Of a stretch of 29,939 nucleotides of DNA, positions 26,078 to 29,939 are shown piece by piece. Made by a program: the position numbers and the translations under genes. The notes beneath the pieces were generated by a model, which saw nothing but the letters and a program-made list of their open reading frames with translations, was not told the DNA's origin and searched no databases. Origin of the DNA: UMGS1781 sp045628105 (GTDB taxonomy: Bacteria; Bacillota; Clostridia; TANB77; CAG-508); the NCBI GenBank assembly GCA_045628105.1, contig JAZQOX010000020.1, positions 1 through 29,939 on the forward strand, given 5' to 3'. Within the stretch, counting starts at the first letter, position 1. Each line of letters begins with the position of its first letter.

Positions 26078-26103
26078 GGAGATAAACTTAGTAGTTTATC
26101 TCC
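26078..26103. terminator. Perfect hairpin after the DRR gene
   Basis: GGAGATAAACT (26078-26088) pairs perfectly with AGTTTATCTCC (26093-26103) around a TAGT loop. It begins 6 bases after the stop. The downstream T-run is absent. A second A/T-only hairpin (26122-26129 with 26139-26146, followed by T) lies just beyond and may complete termination. Confidence 0.6.
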
Positions 26104-26188
26104 AAATATCTATAAAACATTAAAATCAATAAAAAATCTTGATTTTTAAACTAAAATATGCTAATATTTATAAGCAAAACAAAATAAT

Positions 26189-26271
26189 GCCGATGTGGCG
26201 GAACTGGCAGACGCACATGACTCAAAATCATGCGGGAAACCATGTGGGTTCGAGTCCCACCATCGGCACCA
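26189..26271 (+). tRNA. tRNA-Leu (anticodon CAA)
   Basis: Acceptor arm GCCGATG (26189-26195) pairs with CATCGGC (26261-26267), with discriminator A and encoded CCA (26269-26271). The anticodon stem CATGA/TCATG closes the loop CTCAAAA, giving anticodon CAA, which reads UUG. The long variable arm and the T-arm (GTGGGTTCGAGTCCCAC) fit a type II leucine tRNA. Confidence 0.97.
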
Positions 26272-26311
26272 AACTAAAAAGTTCACAGTAAAGCTGTGGA
26301 CTTTTTAGTTT
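26272..26311 (+). terminator. tRNA-Leu terminator
   Basis: An 18-base arm (26271-26288) pairs with 26294-26311 with one G-T pair. The GC-containing part GTTCACAG/CTGTGGAC is followed by TTTTT (26302-26306). It would stop transcription just after the tRNA. Confidence 0.85.
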
Positions 26312-26345
26312 GCAGGAAGTAAAAGGTGGGACTCGAAAAGGAGGT

Positions 26346-26372
26346 TGTCAATAGGGACGGGGATTTTTGACA
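26346..26372. repeat. TGTCAATAGGGACGG repeat, short copy
   Basis: Begins TGTCAATAGGGACGG, identical over 15 bases to the left arm of the long palindrome at 26853, and ends in TTGACA (26367-26372), the inverse of TGTCAA. The inner part is unpaired, so this is a decayed or shortened copy. Confidence 0.7.
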
Positions 26373-26451
26373 CACAACATTTCTCATGTGTTATTAGTTG
26401 GGATAATTTCCTATTTTATTCATCGAAAAGATAATAAAAAGTAATTTTATA

Positions 26452-26480
26452 TTGTATTTTACCTAAAAATAAAATATAAT
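26452..26480 (+). promoter_or_regulatory. Promoter of the putative toxin mRNA
   Basis: TTGTAT (26452-26457), a 17-base spacer and a perfect TATAAT (26475-26480). Transcription would start near 26487 and run about 183 nt to the terminator ending at 26669. Confidence 0.75.
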
Positions 26481-26487
26481 AATGCCA

Positions 26488-26520
26488 TCCTTTTCAAAGG
26501 AAATCTTTAGGAAAGGAGGT
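26488..26520 (+). promoter_or_regulatory. Ribosome-site-sequestering 5' leader of the toxin mRNA
   Basis: TCCTTTTC (26488-26495), at the predicted 5' end, can pair with GAAAGGA (26511-26517), which is part of the Shine-Dalgarno GAAAGGAGGT. A bulged T is needed. The start codon also falls in a small stem (GCAT...ATATGC, 26525-26547). Such leader folding is typical of type I toxin mRNAs. Confidence 0.5.
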
Positions 26521-26531
26521 GTTGGCATTAT

Positions 26532-26630
26532 ATGAACGGCTATATGCTTATATGGATTCTGCTTCAGAAAATTGAAAAATTGGAAGAAGAATTGAATACA
26601 TATAAACAAAACAACAAAGATAAAAACTGA
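26532..26630 (+). CDS. Putative type I toxin peptide (32 residues)
   Basis: A 32-codon ORF from ATG 26532 to TGA 26630. The peptide starts MNGYMLIWILLQKIEKLEEE and ends in a charged tail (TYKQNNKDKN): a short hydrophobic N-terminal helix followed by a Lys/Glu amphipathic segment. GAAAGGAGGT lies 11 bases upstream. It has its own promoter and terminator and faces a convergent small RNA complementary to its ribosome-binding and start region. The size and hydrophobic-then-charged plan resemble Fst-family toxins, but I see no sequence match to Fst, and the hydrophobic part (about 9 residues) is shorter than a normal membrane helix. Function as a toxin is inferred from the locus design. Confidence 0.6.
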   Translation: MNGYMLIWILLQKIEKLEEELNTYKQNNKDKN

Positions 26631-26640
26631 TTTATCAGTT

Positions 26641-26669
26641 CAGGACAGTTTCCTACCTGTCCTGTTTTT
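26641..26669 (+). terminator. Terminator of the putative toxin mRNA
   Basis: CAGGACAG (26641-26648) pairs perfectly with CTGTCCTG (26657-26664), loop TTTCCTAC, then five T (26665-26669). The loop is complementary to the loop of the minus-strand terminator. Confidence 0.88.
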
Positions 26670-26673
26670 ACGC

Positions 26674-26706
26674 AAAAAAAGATATGTGATTCCTACTTCA
26701 CATATC
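26674..26706 (-). terminator. Terminator of the antisense RNA
   Basis: GATATGTGA (26681-26689) pairs perfectly with TCACATATC (26698-26706). On the minus strand seven T follow (A-run at 26674-26680). It is separated from the plus-strand terminator by 4 bases, so the two transcripts end tail to tail. Confidence 0.88.
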
Positions 26707-26742
26707 ATGTGTTGCCATCATGAACGGCTATTCACTTAAGCT
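26674..26742 (-). ncRNA. Putative antisense antitoxin RNA (about 69 nt)
   Basis: Minus-strand transcript expected from a consensus promoter (26777-26749) to a perfect terminator hairpin. Its 5' part, with AATAGCCGTTCATGATGGCA, is complementary to the toxin mRNA start region through the direct repeat. Its 3' end is GATATGTGA...TCACATATC followed by seven T (A-run 26674-26680). The hairpin loop AGTAGGAA can pair with the toxin-terminator loop TTTCCTAC. It has no convincing ORF. Length and position match RNA II of the enterococcal par locus. Confidence 0.7.
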
Positions 26743-26748
26743 ATTATT

Positions 26749-26777
26749 AGTATAGCATTATTTTTTATAAATGTCAA
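26749..26777 (-). promoter_or_regulatory. Promoter of the antisense RNA
   Basis: On the minus strand: consensus TTGACA (26777-26772), a 17-base spacer and TATACT (26754-26749). Transcription would begin near 26742. This is stronger than the toxin promoter by consensus in the -35, as expected for an excess antitoxin RNA. Confidence 0.82.
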
Positions 26778-26852
26778 CAATTTTAAAAAGAATTCAATTT
26801 ACGAAAGAATCATATTATTTTCTTAATTTTAAAAAATTTTAGACATATCTGA

Positions 26853-26914
26853 TGTCAATAGGGACGGTCTGGAGTGTGGAAAAAATTACCACACCCAGAC
26901 CGTCCCTATTGACA
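26853..26914. repeat. Long palindromic repeat, TGTCAATAGGGACGG family
   Basis: TGTCAATAGGGACGGTCT (26853-26870) pairs perfectly with 26897-26914; the stem continues through GG/CC and GTGTGG/CCACAC with one bulged A (26873), leaving a loop of about 9 bases at 26880-26888. The stem totals 26 bp. Both ends read TTGACA outward, so the element could supply -35 boxes to its neighbours. Confidence 0.92.
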
Positions 26915-26935
26915 GATTTGAAGAACTTATATAAT
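26909..26935 (+). promoter_or_regulatory. Possible promoter for the L,D-transpeptidase gene
   Basis: TTGACA (26909-26914) at the end of the palindromic repeat and TATAAT (26930-26935), with a short 15-base spacer; TAATAA at 17 bases is an alternative. The -35 would come from the repeat. Confidence 0.4.
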
Positions 26936-26968
26936 AAGTAGTACATAAAATATAATAAAGGAGAAAAA

Positions 26969-27520
26969 ATGGAAAAATTTGATTATTGCATTTATGTAAA
27001 AGTATTAAAAAGTTTTTATGCAAAATTAACTTTGTATAAAAATTGGAAAGGAAAATTTAGAAAAATGTTTTCATGTGATCCTGTTATCGGAGAAAATGGA
27101 GGAGAAAAAAGTATTGAAGGTGATAAAAAAACTCCATATGGAACATGGAAAATTGGAAGTGCGTATGGAACAAGTAATAATCCCAATATTTGCATACCAT
27201 ATATAAAAATAAATAAAGATATGTATTGGTGTTCAACAAGCACTAAAGGAAAAAAATATAATACTTTGATTTATAAAAGTTGCAATCCCTATGAAAACTA
27301 TACACTAGATGAACATCTAATTGATTATCCAACTCAATATAAATATTTTTTAGATATAGGATTTAATAAAGAAAGAATACCATATGCTGGAAGTGCAATA
27401 TTTTTACACTGTTGGAGTGGACCAAATATTCCAACAAGTGGTTGTATTGGAATTGCAGAAGAAAGTTTATTAAAAATTTTACAAACTATTAATAAAAATA
27501 CAAGTGTTACGATTTATTAG
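26969..27520 (+). CDS. L,D-transpeptidase (YkuD) family protein
   Basis: A 183-residue protein whose C-terminal half carries the YkuD signature: His147 (FLHCWSGP) and SGCIG with catalytic Cys159 (IPTSGCIGI). The middle has GEKSIEGDKKTPYGTWKIG, the second conserved block. These enzymes form 3-3 peptidoglycan crosslinks or attach proteins to the wall. No signal peptide is evident (MEKFDYCIYVKVLKSFY), so export is unclear; the COG3786-like branch often lacks an obvious one. AAAGGAGAAAA precedes the ATG. It stands alone between the palindrome and an apparently separate gene. Confidence 0.82.
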   Translation: MEKFDYCIYVKVLKSFYAKLTLYKNWKGKFRKMFSCDPVIGENGGEKSIEGDKKTPYGTWKIGSAYGTSNNPNICIPYIKINKDMYWCSTSTKGKKYNTLIYKSCNPYENYTLDEHLIDYPTQYKYFLDIGFNKERIPYAGSAIFLHCWSGPNIPTSGCIGIAEESLLKILQTINKNTSVTIY

Positions 27521-27658
27521 ACTTAATTCACAATAAAGATAATAACTACTGTTCATTTGGTTGACTGTTTTTTATCAAATTAAATGAAACAACATGTTTT
27601 GTAATAATAACCACTTTCTATTTAGTATTATACCGGCTTTTAGAGTAAAATCAATTAT

Positions 27659-27688
27659 TTGACAAAAGAGGAAAAAGGATAGTATAAT
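27659..27688 (+). promoter_or_regulatory. Promoter of the cysteine-cluster gene
   Basis: Full consensus TTGACA (27659-27664) and TATAAT (27683-27688) with an 18-base spacer, about 40 bases before the ATG at 27729. The 138 bases between the transpeptidase stop and this site show no other feature. Confidence 0.85.
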
Positions 27689-27728
27689 TATTATGTAAAT
27701 ACTTTTTAAAGAAAGGAGAAGCTAGAAT

Positions 27729-28205
27729 ATGCTTTTTCGGAAAACTTTAGATATCTCTGACCCCTGGGTTAGAGAAAAAACATGCAATCCTGCAATATGC
27801 TCAGAATGCGGGGGAAAATGCTGCAAAACATGTGGATGCAGTTATTTCCCGGAACAGCTCGAAATGAAAAAAGAAGAGTTAATGAAAATGAAAGGAATAA
27901 CAATTTCCAGTATGACATTTAATAGGAATGCTATTAAATTGGAAAAGCCTCTTCTGTTTATTAGGGCATCAAATGTTGATGAAGGAATAATTTCACATTC
28001 GGATATTGGAAAGTGCAGTCATCTTACAGAGAACGGCTGTGAGCTCGAGTTTGAAAAACGTCCACTTGGAGGAGTGTTGACTGTTCCTTTTAAGGGACTT
28101 GGAGGTTGCTACGCGTTATATACAGATCAAGAATTTATCGAGAAGTGGCTCCCATATCAGGAGTTACTTCAGGAGATTCTGAACGAGCTAAAAAATGAAG
28201 AGTGA
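27729..28205 (+). CDS. YkgJ-like cysteine-cluster protein
   Basis: A 158-residue cytoplasmic protein with an N-terminal cluster of seven cysteines (19, 24, 27, 31, 32, 35, 37; CSECGGKCCKTCGC), then C96 and C104 in GKCSHLTENGCELEFEKRP and C127. The order CGGxCC ... CxxL...GxC.....RP is that of the zinc- or iron-chelating CxxCxxCC/YkgJ family, whose role is poorly known, but the match is partial. AAAGGAGAAGC precedes the ATG. It has its own consensus promoter and terminator, and uses more G/C-ending codons (CTC, GAG, CGG) than the housekeeping genes, consistent with later acquisition. Confidence 0.65.
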   Translation: MLFRKTLDISDPWVREKTCNPAICSECGGKCCKTCGCSYFPEQLEMKKEELMKMKGITISSMTFNRNAIKLEKPLLFIRASNVDEGIISHSDIGKCSHLTENGCELEFEKRPLGGVLTVPFKGLGGCYALYTDQEFIEKWLPYQELLQEILNELKNEE

Positions 28206-28224
28206 TTAGCACTCTTCATTTTTT
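28194..28224 (+). terminator. Terminator of the cysteine-cluster gene
   Basis: AATGAAGAGTG (28194-28204) pairs with CACTCTTCATT (28210-28220) around ATTAG, followed by T to 28224. The stop codon TGA (28203-28205) lies inside the stem. Confidence 0.9.
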
Positions 28225-28236
28225 ATAGAACACAAA

Positions 28237-28265
28237 TTGACATAATATTAATAAAATGATATACT
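28237..28265 (+). promoter_or_regulatory. Promoter of the duplicated-module gene
   Basis: TTGACA (28237-28242), a 17-base spacer and TATACT (28260-28265) with an extended TG at 28257-28258. Start of transcription would be near 28272; GAAAGGAAAA lies before the ATG at 28307. Confidence 0.85.
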
Positions 28266-28306
28266 TTTAAAGTAGACCCTATATTTTTCACGAAAGGAAA
28301 AAAGCT

Positions 28307-28870
28307 ATGGATTTCAAAAAACCAAGAGCGTATTCTAGAAAAGAATGTGCACGGATAGCATCAATTTACGCATCAACAGATGTAACCTACACAGCAAATG
28401 AAATTTCAATTACCAAAGGCTTAAGAAACGAGCGACAAGTGTACAGAATACTTAACAGAGCTGTAGTTGAAGGAATTGCAGATGATGATACTGTTAAGAT
28501 GATGAAAAACAAGGCGGCATGGAATTCAAGAGGCAAGGGTGGAGCAAATGCTGAAAGAAGAACAATTAAGCATTATGACGCCCTTATTGAAAAAAGGAAT
28601 AAGTATTTTATTCCCAAAGGTGAGATTCTTAAAATTGCCAGGAATTATGCTCAAAGCGATTTAAACAAAGAGGATTTTTGCAAATATGAAAAAATTGATG
28701 TCAAAACGTTTGACAGATCCTTAAAACGTGCAATAGTTTCAGTCTGGATATCTGAATACATGGTTAAGAAACTTAAACAAAAGTCTCTTAAAAGACACAA
28801 TGACGATAGAACGAAAGCTTTCTGGAAGGAACTCGAAAGGCTCCGGAGTGAAAACAAAAATCTTAAGTAA
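28307..28870 (+). CDS. Unrecognised basic protein made of two similar helical halves
   Basis: A 187-residue basic protein. I do not recognise the family. Two segments of about 55 residues look like copies of one helical module: the first starts ARIASIYASTDVTYTANE and ends VKMMKNKA; the second starts LKIARNYAQSD and ends VKKLKQKS. Shared positions include IA..YA.SD, R.L.RA.V, I and VK..K.K. Each copy could hold a helix-turn-helix, so DNA or RNA binding is plausible but inferred. The first 90 residues include a Gly/Ala/Arg linker (SRGKGGANAERR). The C terminus is a charged helix. It has its own consensus promoter and a shared bidirectional terminator; codon use is richer in G/C than the core genes. 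Confidence 0.7.
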   Translation: MDFKKPRAYSRKECARIASIYASTDVTYTANEISITKGLRNERQVYRILNRAVVEGIADDDTVKMMKNKAAWNSRGKGGANAERRTIKHYDALIEKRNKYFIPKGEILKIARNYAQSDLNKEDFCKYEKIDVKTFDRSLKRAIVSVWISEYMVKKLKQKSLKRHNDDRTKAFWKELERLRSENKNLK

Positions 28871-28874
28871 GATT

Positions 28875-28912
28875 AAAAAAAGAAGATTGGATTTATCCAA
28901 CCTTCTTTTTAA
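28875..28912. terminator. Bidirectional terminator between converging genes
   Basis: AAAAAGAAG (28877-28885) pairs with CTTCTTTTT (28902-28910) and TTGGA (28887-28891) with TCCAA (28896-28900), one A-C mismatch between them and a TTTA loop. T-runs occur on both strands, serving the plus-strand gene and the minus-strand PRC-barrel gene. Confidence 0.88.
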
Positions 28913-29142
28913 TTTACCTCAACTAATATTACATCATCACCAATACATTTAATATTTTGCCAAGGAATAACTAAATCATTCGAAGAAAAAACATTAAAGA
29001 GCTTAGTACTACCTGGAACAATAATAGAGGTTATAATTCCTGTTTCAAGATTTGCTGTCACATCTTGAACAAAACCAAGCCTTTTACCATCAACAATATT
29101 TATAACTTCCTTATGCTTAAAATCCATACCTTTATTACCCAT
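28909..29142 (-). CDS. YlmC/YmxH-family PRC-barrel protein
   Basis: A 77-residue protein from ATG 29142 with the small PRC-barrel fold: KEVINIVDGKRLGFVQDVTANLETGIITSIIVP, ending IPWQNIKCIGDDVILVEV. Relatives (YlmC, YmxH) are small proteins linked to sporulation in Bacillus and Clostridia; molecular function is unknown. A TTG at 29148 is an alternative start, but GAAGGTG is correctly spaced (7 bases) only for the ATG. Presence of this family suggests, but does not prove, descent from a spore-forming lineage. Confidence 0.82.
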   Translation of the reverse strand: MGNKGMDFKHKEVINIVDGKRLGFVQDVTANLETGIITSIIVPGSTKLFNVFSSNDLVIPWQNIKCIGDDVILVEVN

Positions 29143-29312
29143 ATACAAACACCTTCAAAAAATTATATTCTATATAAATAATAATAATGCATTTCTTCTA
29201 ATATAAATGGTGAAAATAAGTAACCAAGGCTACAATATAGGAATGGATTTTATAAAAAAATATAATAAAAAGAAGGCGGAATAAAAAAATAAAAATATTT
29301 TTAAAAAAAGTG

Positions 29313-29341
29313 TTGACAAAAGGAATAAAAAGTTGTAATAT
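29313..29341 (+). promoter_or_regulatory. rRNA promoter P1
   Basis: TTGACA (29313-29318), 17-base spacer and TAATAT (29336-29341), about 400 bases before 16S rRNA. The A/T tracts just upstream (29281-29308) could act as an UP element. Confidence 0.8.
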
Positions 29342-29400
29342 AGAAAAGTACCGAGCAAATATGAAGACAAAATTATATAGTAAATATATAATTAGTAATA

Positions 29401-29460
29401 TTTAAGGCATAGAATAATCACAGAAAAATTACTAATTTTTTTTGTGGTCAAAACCTTAAA
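29401..29460 (+). other. Long hairpin between the tandem rRNA promoters
   Basis: TTTAAGG (29401-29407) pairs perfectly with CCTTAAA (29454-29460); inside it, a second stem (ATCACAGAAAAATT with AATTTTTTTTGTGGT) has G-U pairs and a small bulge. It would form only in transcripts from P1. Its role is unknown; it may limit or mark P1 transcripts. Confidence 0.55.
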
Positions 29461-29499
29461 AAAACTTCTAAAAAACTTTAAAAATATTTCAAAAAAGTA

Positions 29500-29528
29500 T
29501 TGACAAAGTAAAAACAAAATGGTACAAT
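29500..29528 (+). promoter_or_regulatory. rRNA promoter P2
   Basis: TTGACA (29500-29505), 17-base spacer and TACAAT (29523-29528). Start would be near 29535, about 210 bases before mature 16S. Confidence 0.85.
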
Positions 29529-29535
29529 AATGAAC

Positions 29536-29636
29536 GTTCTCGGTTTTAAGAAAAAGAGAACAAAGTACATTGAAAAATAAACAATAAAATCCTTTAAATG
29601 AGTTTTAGAATGTTTAACCAACATTCGTACTAAACC
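29536..29636 (+). other. Structured 16S rRNA leader
   Basis: Two small hairpins: GTTCTC/GAGAAC (29536-29541 with 29556-29561), and GAATGTT/AACATTC (29608-29614 with 29620-29626) extended outward by GTTTTAG/CTAAAC. Leaders of this kind contain processing and antitermination signals. The matching 3' flank of 16S is outside the window, so the processing stem cannot be confirmed. Confidence 0.5.
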
Positions 29637-29744
29637 AAGAAAATTTGGAGAAAACCAAGATAAAAAACAAACAGGAAGCACTATACAAGTTATGTGCACT
29701 AATAACGATATGTAAGATGTCGAAAGACATAGTATATATACAAT

Positions 29745-29939
29745 TAATTAGAGAGTTTGATCCTGGCTCAGGATTAACGCTGGCGGCGCACATAAGACAT
29801 GCAAGTCGAACGGACTTAATCGATTCTTTTAGATTCGAAGCGGTTAGTGGCGGACTGGTGAGTAACACGTAAGCAACCTGCCTATTAGAGGGGAATAACA
29901 ACGAGAAATCGTTGCTAATACCGCATAAGCTAGTAGTAC
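29745..29939 (+). rRNA. 16S ribosomal RNA, 5' end (cut by the window)
   Basis: Contains the universal 5' region AGAGTTTGATCCTGGCTCAG from 29752, then AACGCTGGCGGCG, ACATGCAAGTCGAACG, GTGGCGGACTGGTGAGTAAC and TAATACCGCATAAG. The mature end is placed 7 bases before AGAGTTTGAT by comparison with E. coli. About 195 nt are present; the gene continues past the window. Confidence 0.97.

Larger units (their letters stand above)
26519..26731. repeat. Separated direct repeat linking toxin start and antitoxin RNA
   Basis: Copy 1 (26519-26543) spans the toxin Shine-Dalgarno end, start codon and first codons; copy 2 (26709-26731) lies in the minus-strand RNA. Both contain GTGTTG and ATGAACGGCTAT; the middle differs by two substitutions and a 2-base gap. 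The RNA made from copy 2 on the minus strand can therefore pair with copy 1 in the mRNA over 12 plus 6 bases. Confidence 0.85.

Noticed and set aside
26720..26755. An 11-codon ORF (MNGYSLKLLLV) in the second repeat copy
   Set aside because: It has no ribosome site and lies beyond the plus-strand terminator; it shares the toxin start only because the repeat copy provides complementarity.
29614..29901. ORFs on both strands over the 16S start
   Set aside because: The sequence is clearly 16S rRNA and leader; open frames here are chance.
1..29939. CRISPR arrays, insertion-sequence transposases, prophage modules
   Set aside because: No regularly spaced repeats, transposase motifs or phage structural genes are visible in either strand.

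Overview
The window is strongly A+T-rich chromosomal DNA from a low-GC Gram-positive bacterium, most likely an anaerobic Clostridia-type organism. The evidence is the clostridial-style Shine-Dalgarno sites, the PASTA kinase/PP2C pair, the AddA, PriA, PDF and Fmt sequences, a YlmC/YmxH PRC-barrel protein, and a 16S rRNA start at the right edge. The exact lineage cannot be fixed from about 195 nt of 16S.

Layout. (1) 1-4806: end of a type IV pilus operon (a cut-off upstream gene, a prepilin-like protein, PilB, PilT, PilC), closed by a strong terminator. (2) 4818-12810: rlmN (with a one-base frameshift near its 5' end), the PP2C phosphatase prpC, the PASTA kinase prkC, ftsY, a UPF0182 membrane protein and a DUF5665-like membrane protein. 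(3) 12830-16462: rpe on its own promoter, facing a minus-strand block with a secreted beta-helix/membrane protein, an SPFH protein and its NfeD partner. (4) 16595-26103: addA, then priA-def-fmt-pncC-murD and a 48-residue 'DRR' protein. (5) 26189-29142: an accessory stretch with tRNA-Leu(CAA), palindromic repeats, a probable type I toxin-antitoxin locus, an L,D-transpeptidase, a cysteine-cluster protein, an unrecognised protein built from two similar halves, and a PRC-barrel gene on the minus strand. (6) 29313-29939: tandem rRNA promoters, a structured leader and the start of 16S rRNA.

Functional links. The pilus genes form a motor set: extension ATPase, retraction ATPase and platform. PrpC and PrkC are an antagonistic phosphatase/kinase pair sensing cell-wall state. 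priA, def, fmt and murD join replication restart, N-terminal formyl-methionine handling and peptidoglycan synthesis. SPFH and NfeD are a usual membrane-microdomain pair.

The most interesting part is 26452-26777. Two convergent transcripts, each with a well-spaced promoter and its own terminator, surround a 32-codon ORF. The minus-strand RNA (about 69 nt) carries the complement of the ORF's ribosome-binding and start region through a separated direct repeat. The two terminator loops are also complementary. This is the layout of the enterococcal par (Fst/RNA II) type I toxin-antitoxin system, but with an unfamiliar peptide and two separate terminators. Related TGTCAATAGGGACGG repeats lie on both sides of it.
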